Shown: piece after piece, positions 36,113 to 46,420 of the stretch
Layout: the number at the start of each line of letters is the position of its first letter
Position numbering within the stretch: the first letter of the stretch is position 1
NCBI GenBank assembly: GCA_002862465.1
Contig: PKDD01000120.1
Location: 1-64,000 of the forward strand
DNA: 64,000 nucleotides
DNA from: Haliea sp.
GTDB taxonomy: Bacteria; Pseudomonadota; Gammaproteobacteria; Pseudomonadales; Halieaceae
Reading direction: 5' to 3'
The notes under the pieces: generated by a model
Told to the model about the DNA's origin: nothing
What the model saw: the letters and a program-made list of their open reading frames with translations, nothing else
Databases searched by the model: none
Position numbers and translations under genes: made by a program

Positions 36113-36958
36113 ATGACAGACATAGCTCAACTGAGCAAATGGAATCGGGATATTTCCATCGCTATCGCTGCCCTCGGCACCGAGCGATTTTTTCCTGCGT
36201 TGATCGATGCCATCGACCGGCAGGTCAAAGTCGATTACCCCCAAATATGGCTATATCACAAGGACCTACCGCCTAGAGTACTTTTTCATGGCATACCGAA
36301 ACATGCGATTGACTCACAGATTGACCAGTATCTAGAGGGACCTTACCGCGAGGATCCATTCTATCGAACATCCATGAATCAGCCTCGCGCTAAGATTTAT
36401 CGCCTATCTCGGATTACCATGGGTAAATTGCAAGACTCTGATTACTATCTCAACTACTATTCTGACACCGGCACCTGCGACGAGGTGATATATCTCGCCA
36501 AATTGCAGGCGGGCAATGTTATCAATCTGAGCATTATGCGCCTGCCCGAGCGCGGTCCCTTTACCGACAAGGATTACGAATCCCTGTATCTACTGGCGGA
36601 ACCGGTATCAGAGCTGATCAAAAGTCATACTGAAAACAGCGAGTTCGCAGCAAGTAACCTAATCCAGCCAGGCATTGATCACCAGATTGATCTAGCTTTT
36701 CGCACGTTTGGAGCGTCGCTGCTGTCCCCTCGGGAAAAAGATGTACTGGAACTGATGCTGCGTGGCTACGGCACGGATATTTCTGCAGACCGACTGAAGA
36801 TTGCGGTCGAGACCGTGCGTCGGCACCGAAAGAGCATCTACCGCAAACTGGACGTGAGTTCCCAAACTGATCTTTTCTCATTGTTCCTGAACTCAATGTC
36901 CTGTTTAGGGCAAGCTGAGGGCAAAGACCCTCTCAGTATCTATATGTCTCCGCGCTAA
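36113..36958 (+). CDS. LuxR-family regulator
   Basis: A 281-residue protein with a C-terminal LuxR helix-turn-helix: LSPREKDVLELMLRGYGTDISADRLKIAVETVRRHRKSIYRKL. The N-terminal domain (about 1-200) is not a clear LuxR autoinducer domain or a receiver domain, and I do not recognise it. AAGGACGT stands before the ATG. GTCC-N9-GGAC around the ribosome binding site could form a small hairpin. It is 143 bases before the PuuA-like gene on the same strand. Confidence 0.88.
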   Translation: MTDIAQLSKWNRDISIAIAALGTERFFPALIDAIDRQVKVDYPQIWLYHKDLPPRVLFHGIPKHAIDSQIDQYLEGPYREDPFYRTSMNQPRAKIYRLSRITMGKLQDSDYYLNYYSDTGTCDEVIYLAKLQAGNVINLSIMRLPERGPFTDKDYESLYLLAEPVSELIKSHTENSEFAASNLIQPGIDHQIDLAFRTFGASLLSPREKDVLELMLRGYGTDISADRLKIAVETVRRHRKSIYRKLDVSSQTDLFSLFLNSMSCLGQAEGKDPLSIYMSPR

Positions 36959-37101
36959 ATATCCTGTGCGCTAGGCCTAGTGTAAATGTGCAGCAGGACC
37001 CAGGTGACCGCCAGCGAGGATGCTTGCCCAAAGTAGGGTATTGAGTCTAGCGGCCGAACCCCCGATAGTAGAGACTTAGCGAACATATGGACTTTTAATA
37101 C

Positions 37102-38445
37102 ATGTCACTTGAAGCCGATTGGTTCCGGCGGGCTCACCCTGAAATCACAACCATCGAAGCGCTGCTTCCCGACTGCAATGGGATTATGCGAGGAAAATGG
37201 GTGCCTCGCCACAAACTAACAAAAATTTTCCAAGGCGAATTAAAACTGCCCAAAACTGCGCTTAGCCTCGATATATGGGGCCGCGACGTAGAACAGCTAG
37301 TCTTCGCAAGCGGCGACGCAGATGGCATCTGTCGTCCAGTAGAAGGGTCTCTGTTGCCAACACCTTGGGCCGCTGGAGAACAGCACGGACAGATTATGCT
37401 CTCTATGTTCAACGCTGATGGCACACCCTACAGCGGCGATCCGCGGCATGTGCTAAAAAAAGTCTTAGCGCGCTACCAGATGTTAGGCTGGCGACCCGTG
37501 GTTGCTGCCGAACTTGAGTTCAGCCTAGTCCGAGTCGACGACGCCTTGCCTCTTCACACCTGTCCCGCTCCCATCGGGGGGTCACCCGTCGGCGGCAATA
37601 CCTACGATCTGGATCTACTCAATCATCATCAAGCGATGCTAGAAGATCTGAGATTGGCATGCGAAGTACAAGATATCCCGTTCGATGGTGTCGCTAAAGA
37701 GTCGGCCCCATCGCAGTATGAAATCAACATGCAGCACGTTGATAATCCAGTGCTGGCGGCAAAACAGATCCTGATGATGAAACGCCTTATCAAAGGTGTA
37801 GCGGCCAAACACGACCTGATCGCCAGCTTTATGCCCAGGCCCTTTGAGAATGAAGCGGGGAACGGATTGCATGTACATTGCAGCGTGTTGGACGAGAACG
37901 GGGCCAATATTTTTGACGATGGCACCGAGAAGGGCTCGCCACTGCTGCACAGCGCCATTGCCGGTTGTTTAGCAAATATGGCAGATTCGGTCGCTATTTT
38001 TACCCCAAGCTTCAACGGCTACCGGCGTTTCCAGCCGGGATTCCATGCACCCACCTACCCCAGTTGGGGCTACGAAAATCGCACAGTGGCGATACGTGTG
38101 CCGGCCGGCAACCATGCCGCCAGAAGACTAGAACACCGGGTCGCAGGAGCAGATGCAAACCCGTACTTGTTGTTCTCAGTAATATTGTCCGCAATGCTTG
38201 ATGGCATTGAGCAAAACAGATCGCCCGGCGAGCCCACTCGCGGCGATGGCTACGCCCAGGAAGTTGGGAAGCTACCCGTTTACATGCCCGATGCAGTCAA
38301 CCTGTTCAGCGATTCAGCGTTTATTCGCGACAGTCTTGGCAGTGAACTGCAGCGTATTTACACCCTCACCAAACAGCAGGAAGTGGAAGAGTTCCGCAAG
38401 CGTATAACCCCCTTGGAGTATCAATCCTACCTTGAAAAACTGTAA
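37102..38445 (+). CDS. Glutamine-synthetase-family ligase, gamma-glutamylpolyamine synthetase (PuuA)-like
   Basis: ATP-dependent ligase of the glutamine synthetase superfamily. IEALLPDCNGIMRGKWVPR is the typical N-terminal pattern. The metal/Glu motif AAELEFSL is at about 136, NGLHVHCSV (about 255) and ENRTVAIRVPAG (about 325) are ATP/ammonia-site segments, and RRLEHRVAGADANPYL follows. These match PuuA/GlnA3-type enzymes that ligate glutamate to putrescine or other amines rather than GlnA itself. No other puu genes are here. The two preceding regulators may control it. Confidence 0.82.
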   Translation: MSLEADWFRRAHPEITTIEALLPDCNGIMRGKWVPRHKLTKIFQGELKLPKTALSLDIWGRDVEQLVFASGDADGICRPVEGSLLPTPWAAGEQHGQIMLSMFNADGTPYSGDPRHVLKKVLARYQMLGWRPVVAAELEFSLVRVDDALPLHTCPAPIGGSPVGGNTYDLDLLNHHQAMLEDLRLACEVQDIPFDGVAKESAPSQYEINMQHVDNPVLAAKQILMMKRLIKGVAAKHDLIASFMPRPFENEAGNGLHVHCSVLDENGANIFDDGTEKGSPLLHSAIAGCLANMADSVAIFTPSFNGYRRFQPGFHAPTYPSWGYENRTVAIRVPAGNHAARRLEHRVAGADANPYLLFSVILSAMLDGIEQNRSPGEPTRGDGYAQEVGKLPVYMPDAVNLFSDSAFIRDSLGSELQRIYTLTKQQEVEEFRKRITPLEYQSYLEKL

Positions 38446-38822
38446 ATCAGGTACATCGGCAAGCACAAAAAGACAGGTCGTTTGCGGAACAAAAAGTCTC
38501 TTTCGCCCTCTAAACTCCTGCGCAGTCACTCAGTTCCAGCACCCGAGAGGGGTGCGCTGCAAGCGGTTCAGTGCGTCGCTGCAGCCTCTCTGACGCGCGG
38601 CTGGCGGTTTTTTAAGCCGCCAATTGACTGAACGCTGGAGGTAAAGAGTCTGTTGAATTATTACTCTCAAAAAATGCGCTGAGTCTGTTAATCCATATTG
38701 AACTGGCATGAAGGAAGCTGCGTGATACTGTAGACTTGTCTCGAGGGTGACCCAGGATAGGTCTACTACTAAAAATCAGCCTGTTTAAGACTTACAGGCC
38801 AAACTGAGATCCAATTACTCAC
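38446..38822. other. Intergenic region with two stem-loops
   Basis: No gene. GAGAGG (38545-38550) pairs with CCTCTC (38585-38590), and inside it CTGCA pairs with TGCAG. A second hairpin, TGGCGG/CCGCCA (38602-38622), has a TTTTTTAA loop. They could be a terminator for the PuuA-like gene or a structured RNA. Confidence 0.5.
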
Positions 38823-40004
38823 ATGATCAAACACACAACAAAACCACCGCTAAATCTGGTCAACGCGATTATTTTCCTCGGCTTTCCTATCGCGGCACTG
38901 ATTCTAGTTCCCCTTTGGGGATTTTATAATGGCTACGACGCTTTTCAGTGGTTATGGGCGCTTGCCTTCCTCTATTTAAACGGCCTATCTATTACCGGAG
39001 GCTATCACCGACTGTGGGCCCACAAAGCGTATGAAGCAAGTCCTGCGCTCAAGTGGTTCTTTGCGTTCTGGGGAGCAGGGGCACTGCAAAACAGTATCTT
39101 GGTCTGGGCTTCAGACCACCGTAGACACCATCGCCATGTCGACGAGAATGAGCGTGACCCTTACTCAGCGGGACGTGGTTTGTGGTATAGCCACATTGGC
39201 TGGATGCTGCGCGAGTACAGCGCCGATGCGCCGGACTTTAGCAATGCTAAGGACTTACTCCGTGACCCAGTCGTGAATTGGCAACAAAAGCACTATGTTC
39301 CGCTCGCCCTCTTCATGAATCTAGGTCTGCCATTAATGCTTGGCCTCTGGCACGGCGATGTGATTGGAACACTGTTGCTGGTCGGGCTACTGCGTCTGGT
39401 GGTAAACCATCACGTGACCTTTTTCATTAATTCTTTAGCTCATTATTGGGGAAGCCAGCCCTACACCGAAAGTAACAGCGCGAGGGACAACGGCCTTCTC
39501 GCATTCCTTACCTACGGTGAGGGTTACCACAACTATCATCATATGTTCCAGACTGACTATCGCAACGGCATCCGCTGGTGGCAGTGGGACCCAACCAAAT
39601 GGATGATTGCACTCTGCCAACATCTGGGACTAGCGAGCGACCTCAGTCGAGTTTCTGACTTCAAGATTCAGCGCGCCATTTTAGATACCGCCTTTGAAAG
39701 GGCCCGCCATAAACTGGATGCGTCGCAAGACAATGACTCCCTGCGAGACATGTTGGAACGCGAGTATCAATTATTTACTAATTCAATCAATGAATGGACC
39801 GCTTTGCAGGCGGAACGCTATGAGCGCACCAAGGAACAACTGAGTGATGCGCTGGAAGAGGGAAAGCAGCACCTGCAAGAGAAATGGGAAAACGCAGCGC
39901 TGCTGAGCAAGCTTAAAACCCTGGAATATTCACTCAAAATGCAACGCAAACGGATTAATCTGCTGATAGAACAGGTTAATTTTCATCACGCACAAATGGC
40001 CTGA
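38823..40004 (+). CDS. Membrane fatty-acyl-CoA desaturase (delta-9 type) with a C-terminal helical extension
   Basis: Di-iron desaturase that puts a double bond into acyl chains. The three histidine boxes are HRLWAHK (about 62), DHRRHHRHVD (about 99) and EGYHNYHHMF (about 235). Four hydrophobic helices lie around them. The desaturase core ends at about residue 290. A further 100 residues are charged and helical (EREYQLFTNSINEW, ERYERTKEQLSDALEEGKQHLQEKWE), which short homologues lack. The role of the tail is unknown. It is followed by glutathione peroxidase after 24 bases. Confidence 0.92.
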   Translation: MIKHTTKPPLNLVNAIIFLGFPIAALILVPLWGFYNGYDAFQWLWALAFLYLNGLSITGGYHRLWAHKAYEASPALKWFFAFWGAGALQNSILVWASDHRRHHRHVDENERDPYSAGRGLWYSHIGWMLREYSADAPDFSNAKDLLRDPVVNWQQKHYVPLALFMNLGLPLMLGLWHGDVIGTLLLVGLLRLVVNHHVTFFINSLAHYWGSQPYTESNSARDNGLLAFLTYGEGYHNYHHMFQTDYRNGIRWWQWDPTKWMIALCQHLGLASDLSRVSDFKIQRAILDTAFERARHKLDASQDNDSLRDMLEREYQLFTNSINEWTALQAERYERTKEQLSDALEEGKQHLQEKWENAALLSKLKTLEYSLKMQRKRINLLIEQVNFHHAQMA

Positions 40005-40028
40005 TACTTTCACACAAGAGGAGCTACC

Positions 40029-40514
40029 ATGACCAATACCGTCCACGACTTCAGTTGCCAAACGCCACAGGGCAAAACCAAATCACTGGAAGATTACAAA
40101 GGCAAAGTGCTGCTGGTGGTCAATACCGCGTCCAAATGCGGCTTTACACCACAGTTTGCCGGTCTGGAAGAGATGTACGCAACCTACAGGGACAAAGGGC
40201 TGGAAATATTAGGGTTCCCGTGCAACCAATTTGGCAAACAAGACCCTGGCAGCAACGACGAGATTATGGAGTTCTGCCAACTCAACTACGGCGTGAGCTT
40301 TCCCATGTTTGGCAAAGTAGAGGTAAATGGGGCTGACGCTGACCCGCTGTTCAAGCACCTCAAAAAATCAGCTCCTGGGGTGCTAGGTAGCGAGGGCATC
40401 AAATGGAACTTCACCAAGTTTTTAATCGACGCCTCAGGTAACGTTGTAAAGCGTTATGCACCTAAAGATACACCTAAGGCTATTGCGAAAGACATCGAAA
40501 AGTTGCTCGCCTAA
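40029..40514 (+). CDS. Glutathione peroxidase (cysteine type)
   Basis: Reduces hydroperoxides, probably using thioredoxin or glutathione. [19 protein letters not shown] carries the peroxidatic Cys in place of selenocysteine. The second signature is LGFPCNQFG with another Cys, and WNFTKFLID supplies the Trp/Asn of the catalytic tetrad. 161 residues, normal. GAGGAG precedes the ATG. Coexpression with the desaturase is likely and fits protection of unsaturated lipids. No UGA codon is involved. Confidence 0.95.
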   Translation: MTNTVHDFSCQTPQGKTKSLEDYKGKVLLVVNTASKCGFTPQFAGLEEMYATYRDKGLEILGFPCNQFGKQDPGSNDEIMEFCQLNYGVSFPMFGKVEVNGADADPLFKHLKKSAPGVLGSEGIKWNFTKFLIDASGNVVKRYAPKDTPKAIAKDIEKLLA

Positions 40515-40642
40515 GTGCCCACAAGCACTCTCGAGCTTCCCGAGGGCAGAGCAGTGCATTATTAGTCGCACTTAAATGGAGCGCCGAACATAGCGGGCAG
40601 ACCCCTTTAGGACGTGCCTAAGGTCAGCGGATTATCTGAACA

Positions 40643-42226
40643 TCAATGCTCTCGAGTGGCACTAAAAACAAGGTCGGGCCAGCGCTCTTCCATGAGAGAC
40701 AGATTGACTCGGCTAGGCGCGAGGTAGGTAAGGTAGCCTCCGGCGTCCATTGAAAGGTGCTCGGCAGCCTTCCTACGAAAATCTTCCAACTTGCGTGTGT
40801 CATCACAGGTAATCCAACGCGCCGTATACACCTGCACCGGTTCATAACGCGCCTCGACCTTATACTCATCCCGGAGCCGGTAGGCCACGACTTCAAACTG
40901 CAACTGGCCCACTGCACCCACAATCAAGTCGGTCGAGGTGATTGGTGAAAAGACCTGAGTAGAGCCCTCCTCAGACAACTGCTGCAACCCGCGCTGCAAT
41001 TGCTTGGATTTCATCGGATCGGTCAGACGAATACGGCGAAATAGCTCGGGTGCAAAATGAGGAATACCACTGAACTGAAGTGCCTCGCCGTCGGTAAAAG
41101 TATCGCCGATCTGAATTGTCCCATGGTTATGCAAACCAATAATGTCGCCCGACACCGCCTCCTCCACCAATACCCGCTCGCCCGCCTGAAACGTGACCGC
41201 GTCCGCGATCTTTACCTCCTTGCCAACGCGCACATGCTGCATTTTCATACCCTTGCGATAGCGACCAGAGCATACCCGCATAAAAGCAATGCGGTCACGA
41301 TGGCGCGGATCCATATTGGCCTGAATTTTAAAAACAAAGCCGCTGAATTGACTTTCAGTTGCCGACACTGTGCGATCTATGGCGTCGCGATCCAGTGGCG
41401 CAGGTGCCCACCGAACAAAATCGTCCAACATTTCTCGGACCCCGAAATTACCAAGGGCAGTGCCAAAGAACACCGGACTTAAACGACCCGCAAGAAAAGC
41501 GTCAACATCAAAGGCATGGCTAGCGCCGCGCACCAGTTCAATTTCTTCACAGAACCGCGGATAGTCGTCCCCCAGTAATGCGCGCGCTTCGTCACTGGCC
41601 AGTCCGGCAATGCGCCTATCGTCCGCTAACACACTGCCCTTCCCTGAGGTGTACTGATGAATCGTGTCACTGTACAAGTTGTAGACCCCCTTGAACTCTG
41701 CACCCATTCCAATAGGCCAATTGATAGGGGCGCCCTGTATTTTTAGAACCGCCTCTATTTCATCCAATAGGTCAATGGGGTCACGGATATCCCGATCCAT
41801 CTTATTCACAAAACTAAATATCGGGGTATCGCGTAATCGACAAACGCGCATCAATTTAATCGTTCTGCCCTCTACGCCCTTAGCACCGTCGATCACCATT
41901 AGAGCCGAGTCTACCGCCGTGAGCGTGCGGTAAGTATCCTCCGAGAAATCCTCATGCCCAGGTGTGTCTAAGAGATTAATCGTGCGTTCGCGGTAAGGAA
42001 ATTGCATCACTGAAGACGTTACAGAAATGCCACGCTCTTGCTCCATGCTCATCCAATCAGATGTAGCGTGCGGACCCTTTTTACCTTTTACGCTTCCTGC
42101 GATTTGAATGGCATTGCCCAGCAGGAGCAGCTTTTCCGTAATCGTGGTTTTACCTGCGTCCGGGTGTGAGATAATGGCAAAGGTTTTCCTTACCTTAATC
42201 TCAGAAGCTAATTTACTTTCAGACAC
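40643..42226 (-). CDS. prfC: Peptide chain release factor 3
   Basis: GTPase that recycles RF1 and RF2 after termination. The P-loop is [15 protein letters not shown]. The switch region is [33 protein letters not shown] follows, and NKMD is in [12 protein letters not shown]. The C-terminal part shows [15 protein letters not shown]. 527 residues, typical. Monocistronic. Confidence 0.97.
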   Translation of the reverse strand: MSESKLASEIKVRKTFAIISHPDAGKTTITEKLLLLGNAIQIAGSVKGKKGPHATSDWMSMEQERGISVTSSVMQFPYRERTINLLDTPGHEDFSEDTYRTLTAVDSALMVIDGAKGVEGRTIKLMRVCRLRDTPIFSFVNKMDRDIRDPIDLLDEIEAVLKIQGAPINWPIGMGAEFKGVYNLYSDTIHQYTSGKGSVLADDRRIAGLASDEARALLGDDYPRFCEEIELVRGASHAFDVDAFLAGRLSPVFFGTALGNFGVREMLDDFVRWAPAPLDRDAIDRTVSATESQFSGFVFKIQANMDPRHRDRIAFMRVCSGRYRKGMKMQHVRVGKEVKIADAVTFQAGERVLVEEAVSGDIIGLHNHGTIQIGDTFTDGEALQFSGIPHFAPELFRRIRLTDPMKSKQLQRGLQQLSEEGSTQVFSPITSTDLIVGAVGQLQFEVVAYRLRDEYKVEARYEPVQVYTARWITCDDTRKLEDFRRKAAEHLSMDAGGYLTYLAPSRVNLSLMEERWPDLVFSATREH

Positions 42227-42343
42227 TGACCTGAATCTCCACGTAAATACAGACTTTTAGCGTCTCAATATGGACGCCATAATCAAAGGGACGCGAGTAT
42301 AACCTAAAGCGAGGCATGTTTTGGGAATGGAAGCATCAGTGCC

Positions 42344-42967
42344 TTAAACGCGCAACATGCTCGCTGCAATATCCATCAAATGTCTGCCAATCAATTCCAG
42401 GTTGAGCTCGACACCGGGCAACTGTTTTACCATAGACGTCACACGCAAACCCTGATGACCACAGGGATTAATACGTTCGAATGGCTCTAGATCCATATCC
42501 ACGTTAAGAGCCAGTCCATGATAGCTGCAGCCTCGGCGAACCCGCAGACCCAAGGAAGCGATTTTTTCATCCGCTACATAGACCCCGGGAGCACTAGGTT
42601 TTAGCACAGCGGAAATCGTATAGTCTTCTAGGAGTTGCAGCACACAGCGCTCTATCAAATTAACAAGGTCGCGCACGCCCATTGGACGGCGACGCATATC
42701 TATCATGAAATAGAGCACCCATTGCCCCGGACCATGATAGGTAACCTGCCCACCACGATCTGCCCAGACAATAGGAATGTCTCCTGGTGTCAATAGGTGC
42801 TCGGCCTTGCCGGCCTGCCCTTGCGTAAACACCGCTGAATGCTGCAATAGCCAGAGTTCATCGGGTGAATCGACGACACGTGAATCCGTAAATTGACGCA
42901 TTGCTGTCAATGTTGACTGGTAGTCCGTAAGGCCCAACTCACGGAGAATCAACTCTGGCGCGGCCAC
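42344..42967 (-). CDS. lipB: Octanoyl-ACP:protein octanoyltransferase
   Basis: Transfers octanoate to lipoyl domains. The substrate segment is [20 protein letters not shown], the catalytic Lys lies in [13 protein letters not shown], and the catalytic Cys is in [16 protein letters not shown]. 207 residues. The track start is a GTG. It follows ybeD after 3 bases. Confidence 0.95.
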   Translation of the reverse strand: MAAPELILRELGLTDYQSTLTAMRQFTDSRVVDSPDELWLLQHSAVFTQGQAGKAEHLLTPGDIPIVWADRGGQVTYHGPGQWVLYFMIDMRRRPMGVRDLVNLIERCVLQLLEDYTISAVLKPSAPGVYVADEKIASLGLRVRRGCSYHGLALNVDMDLEPFERINPCGHQGLRVTSMVKQLPGVELNLELIGRHLMDIAASMLRV

Positions 42968-42970
42968 CGA

Positions 42971-43240
42971 TTAAATCACCATCTTTACAAGACCCGTCGC
43001 TAGCAGATCTTGATGCAAGGCTTCTAATTGGTCAGGACCCGTTGCGGTGATGGTAACAGTCAACGATGTAAAGGTGGCTTTACTACTGACTTTAGCAGTA
43101 ACATTATGCCGGTTGAAACCGGGGGCATGACGCTCAAATACTGACAATACAGAAGGTTCGAAGTCATCGCTGCTAACACCTAAGACCTTGATTGGATAAG
43201 CGCAGGGAAACTCTATTTTTGGTGCTTCAGGTTCTTGCAC
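42971..43240 (-). CDS. ybeD: DUF493 protein YbeD
   Basis: An 89-residue protein of the UPF0250/DUF493 family (IEFPCAYPIKVLGVS at the start, ATFTSLTVTITATGPDQLEALHQDL later), which has a ferredoxin-like ACT-type fold. It lies between dacA and lipB as in many gammaproteobacteria and is thought to relate to lipoate metabolism. Function is not proven. Confidence 0.92.
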   Translation of the reverse strand: MQEPEAPKIEFPCAYPIKVLGVSSDDFEPSVLSVFERHAPGFNRHNVTAKVSSKATFTSLTVTITATGPDQLEALHQDLLATGLVKMVI

Positions 43241-43273
43241 AATAATGCACTCCAGAGCCTTTCTAGTGAGGAG

Positions 43274-44437
43274 TTATCCGCGGCCAAACAGGCCAGCGAA
43301 AAACATCAAGAGAGCATCCCACTGACGGGCAAAGAAACCGCTTGACTCAATCGACGCTAAAACGACTAGCGGTTCTCGCCACACCACCTCGTCGTTCAGA
43401 CTCACAGTCACAGTGCCTATCGGGTTGCCTATGGCAAGCGGCGCAACCAACTGCGAGTTTATCTCCACCCCAGTTACCAGGTTATCGTGCTTACCGCGTG
43501 GCAGCGTCAACACCGCTTCGCTCAATAAACCGGCTGCGACATAATCCTGCCGTCCTTTCCAGACACGCGGTTTTGCCAACTCCGTCATGGGCTCAAATAA
43601 AAGCTCGGTCTCGTAAAAACGGAACCCATAGTTCAGTAAAGCCGCAGTATCATTTTTGCGTGCCTTAGTGCTATCGGAACCCATCACCACCGAGATCAAC
43701 CGCATGCCTTTGCGTTCTGCCGATGCAACCAAGCAATATCCGGCCTCCTCCGTGTAGCCTGTCTTGAGGCCATCCACAGAAGCATCTACCAGCATCAACG
43801 TGTTTCGATTGTACTGTCGGATATCGTTATACGTAAACTCAGGTTCCTTGTAGATTTTATACTGCTCGGGGTGGTCGATGATCATCGCTTTAGCCAGAAT
43901 AGCCAAATCTCGCGCTGTCGTCATATGCGCCGGATCCGGTAAACCATGAGAATTCACGTATTGAGTGCTACCCATACCAAGTCTCTTGGCGTTTATGTTC
44001 ATCATCTCGGCAAAAACGGCTTCACTGCCGGCAATATGCTCTGCGACAGCCAAAGTGGCATCGTTACCCGAAGATATGATGATACCGCGCTGTAAATCGG
44101 CAATGGACACATCCATACCGGGCTGTATCCACATCAACGAAGAACCATTAAATATCGGATTTTGTGACCAGGCGTTCTCACTAATCCTCACCATATCGCT
44201 GTCACTAACGCGCCCCGCCTCGATTTCTTCAGCCAATACGTAGGCCGTCATCATTTTGGTGAGGCTTGCCGGAGGCAGAATTTCGTCCGCGTTGTGCTCG
44301 ACCAGTACAGCGCCACTGGCAGCATCAACCAAGAGATACGCCTTGGCCGCCAGTTGCGGGGGGGCAGGTACAGGATTTCCTGCCCGCGCACCAAATGAGC
44401 ATACTATCAGCAGCAATACCAAGATTAATCGAATCAT
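43274..44437 (-). CDS. dacA: D-alanyl-D-alanine carboxypeptidase (PBP5/6 type)
   Basis: Periplasmic low-molecular-weight penicillin-binding protein that trims peptidoglycan pentapeptides. A signal peptide ends at FGARA. SxxK is in PPASLTKMMTAY, SxN in IISSGNDATLAV, and KTG in DGLKTGYTEEAGY. The C-terminal domain follows, and the last residues (FFARQWDALLMFFAGLFGRG) should form the amphipathic membrane anchor. 387 residues. Confidence 0.96.
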   Translation of the reverse strand: MIRLILVLLLIVCSFGARAGNPVPAPPQLAAKAYLLVDAASGAVLVEHNADEILPPASLTKMMTAYVLAEEIEAGRVSDSDMVRISENAWSQNPIFNGSSLMWIQPGMDVSIADLQRGIIISSGNDATLAVAEHIAGSEAVFAEMMNINAKRLGMGSTQYVNSHGLPDPAHMTTARDLAILAKAMIIDHPEQYKIYKEPEFTYNDIRQYNRNTLMLVDASVDGLKTGYTEEAGYCLVASAERKGMRLISVVMGSDSTKARKNDTAALLNYGFRFYETELLFEPMTELAKPRVWKGRQDYVAAGLLSEAVLTLPRGKHDNLVTGVEINSQLVAPLAIGNPIGTVTVSLNDEVVWREPLVVLASIESSGFFARQWDALLMFFAGLFGRG

Positions 44438-44525
44438 GATGTCAGAAAACCGTCGGGGATTTGGTTAACGTTGATGGTAACTCATGGATGGCAGGAGAGA
44501 AAGATCATAAGACAATGAGGGCTAG

Positions 44526-45368
44526 CTATGGCAACGGCTGCCCGAGATCATACCCGCTATCCTGTAATTGTCGCTGCAACGCAAGCAGATGATTCTTATC
44601 ATTTACTGGACCCACCCGCACTCGGTACAGCGATGTGCCGTCCGACTCGACCACGCTGATAAATACCTCTGCCGTGAGTAGAGGCTTTAACGCTTGTACC
44701 AAAGTCTTTGCACTGGCCTCTTTGCCAAAGGCCCCCAGTTGAAGATAACGATAATCACCGTAGATAGGATCGCGACGATCCTCGACACCGCCAATTTCTA
44801 TCACCTCGACTTCTACGGTCGCAGTACCCTGCTCCATATAACCAAGCTTTACAGCAGCAGCGTAAGACAGATCTATAATGCGGTCGGGGTGGAAAGGTCC
44901 GCGGTCGTTAACCCGCACCACGATGCTTTTGCCATTATCCAAATTGGTCACACGCACGTAGGTGGGAATAGGAAGTGTCTTATGAGCGGCACTGGGCTTG
45001 TATAAGTCATACAGTTCACCGTTAGATGTTTTATGTCCACTAAATTTTGCTCCGTACCAAGAAGCGGTGCCCTGCTCCCGATAATCACGATAGTCCTCCA
45101 GCACATTGTAGGTAACACCGTCGATGACATAGGGACTGAGGTTGCCGACCGTCAGGATGGGGTCTGCTTGCGGTATCGCATCTAAAACTTCATCCTGCCT
45201 TATCGATCGAAGCGGAGCGGAGTCTTGATCGATGTGATAGCGTTTAGGTGCAGAACTATGCGGGCTATCTTGCTCAAGGGGCCGTGACTGAGAGGGCGGG
45301 CGCACAGAGCAAGCCGCGAGGAAAAAAGTGAGTCCAACGATGGCTGCGATAAACCGGCTAGGTGTCAC
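44526..45368 (-). CDS. rlpA: Septal-ring lytic transglycosylase RlpA-like lipoprotein
   Basis: Outer-membrane lipoprotein with lipobox LAACSVRPP. The double-psi beta-barrel domain is at about 95-190 (GTASWYGAKFSGHKTSNGELYD, RVNDRGPFHPDRIIDLSYAAA). The C-terminal SPOR domain binds denuded glycans (YLQLGAFGKEASAKTLVQAL). A GTG start overlaps the mltB stop as GTGA. 280 residues. Confidence 0.95.
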   Translation of the reverse strand: MTPSRFIAAIVGLTFFLAACSVRPPSQSRPLEQDSPHSSAPKRYHIDQDSAPLRSIRQDEVLDAIPQADPILTVGNLSPYVIDGVTYNVLEDYRDYREQGTASWYGAKFSGHKTSNGELYDLYKPSAAHKTLPIPTYVRVTNLDNGKSIVVRVNDRGPFHPDRIIDLSYAAAVKLGYMEQGTATVEVEVIEIGGVEDRRDPIYGDYRYLQLGAFGKEASAKTLVQALKPLLTAEVFISVVESDGTSLYRVRVGPVNDKNHLLALQRQLQDSGYDLGQPLP

Positions 45369-46360
45369 CGTACCACTCGAGCAGCCAGTGCCTGACTAAG
45401 CTGATACACACACATTGCATACATAGCACTGTGATTATAGCGCGTGATGACATAAAAATTGTGCAGACCTAGCCAATACTCATAACCGTCTCTCTGCTCA
45501 AACTTCATAGCTATTGCTAGCGCTTCAGGGTTCAGCTTTATTCTCGCTACCACACCTTCTGCCGCGAACTGCGCCACTGTGCGGGTCGGCTTTAAATCCT
45601 TGCGGTTTTTAACAAAAATTTCCTCTGGCGTGTTTTGGGCTGCAGTGGCCGCAGATACTACAACCTCACCCTGTCGCCATCCATGCTGCTTGAAATAATT
45701 GGCGACGCTGCCAATAGCATCCACGGGGTTGTTCCAAATGTCGACGATGTCATCATTATCAAAATCGATGGCGTAGTTGCGGTAACTACTCGGCATAAAC
45801 TGACCGTAGCCCATGGCTCCGGCGTATGACCCCATCAAGGTCATCGGATCGATACCCTGATCCCGCGAAAGAATCAAAACGTTTTTCAACTCGCTGGTAA
45901 AAAACGGCGAGCGGGGCGGATAGTCAAATGCCAGAGTTGAAAGCGCATCGATCACACGATAACTACCGGCCACCCGCCCGTAGGAAGTTTCTACACCGAT
46001 AATAGCCACGATAAGTTCCGCTGGCACACCAAACTCACGCTCAGCGCGGCCCAGATCTATACGGTATCGGTTAAAAAACTCAACCCCTTGGTCTTCGCGC
46101 TTGTCGTTGAGAAAGATAGCCCGATACTCGTACCAAGGCTTAGTCTTCTCCGCCGGGCGGGCAATAGCTTTCAATATAGAGTCCTTGCGTTCAGCCTGTG
46201 CAAAAACCGCCATGAGTTGCTCGCGGTTAAAGCCCTCCTCCGCAACCAACTCATCAACCAATAACTGAGCAGAGGAATTGACATCATAGTTGTCCGCCGC
46301 ACAAGACAAAGCCGTCCACAGGGAGGCCACTACAAGGATAACTTTCAGGCGTAAAGGCAT
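45365..46360 (-). CDS. mltB: Lytic murein transglycosylase B
   Basis: Periplasmic lytic transglycosylase. A signal peptide lies before CAADNYD; since no Cys follows at a proper lipobox site it may be a soluble form. The catalytic Glu is in IIGVETSYGRVAGSYRVIDAL. SYAGAMGYGQFMPSSYRNYAID and NPVDAIGSVANYFKQHGW are family motifs. 331 residues. Confidence 0.93.
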   Translation of the reverse strand: MPLRLKVILVVASLWTALSCAADNYDVNSSAQLLVDELVAEEGFNREQLMAVFAQAERKDSILKAIARPAEKTKPWYEYRAIFLNDKREDQGVEFFNRYRIDLGRAEREFGVPAELIVAIIGVETSYGRVAGSYRVIDALSTLAFDYPPRSPFFTSELKNVLILSRDQGIDPMTLMGSYAGAMGYGQFMPSSYRNYAIDFDNDDIVDIWNNPVDAIGSVANYFKQHGWRQGEVVVSAATAAQNTPEEIFVKNRKDLKPTRTVAQFAAEGVVARIKLNPEALAIAMKFEQRDGYEYWLGLHNFYVITRYNHSAMYAMCVYQLSQALAARVVR

Positions 46361-46420
46361 AAGCTAAAACTCAATCTCTTGAAACGAAGGTGTCTAAAAT
46401 ATTGTCGCAGAGCACTGCAC

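Noticed and set aside
40029-40514. Possible selenocysteine in glutathione peroxidase
   Set aside because: The active-site codon is TGC (Cys), not TGA.
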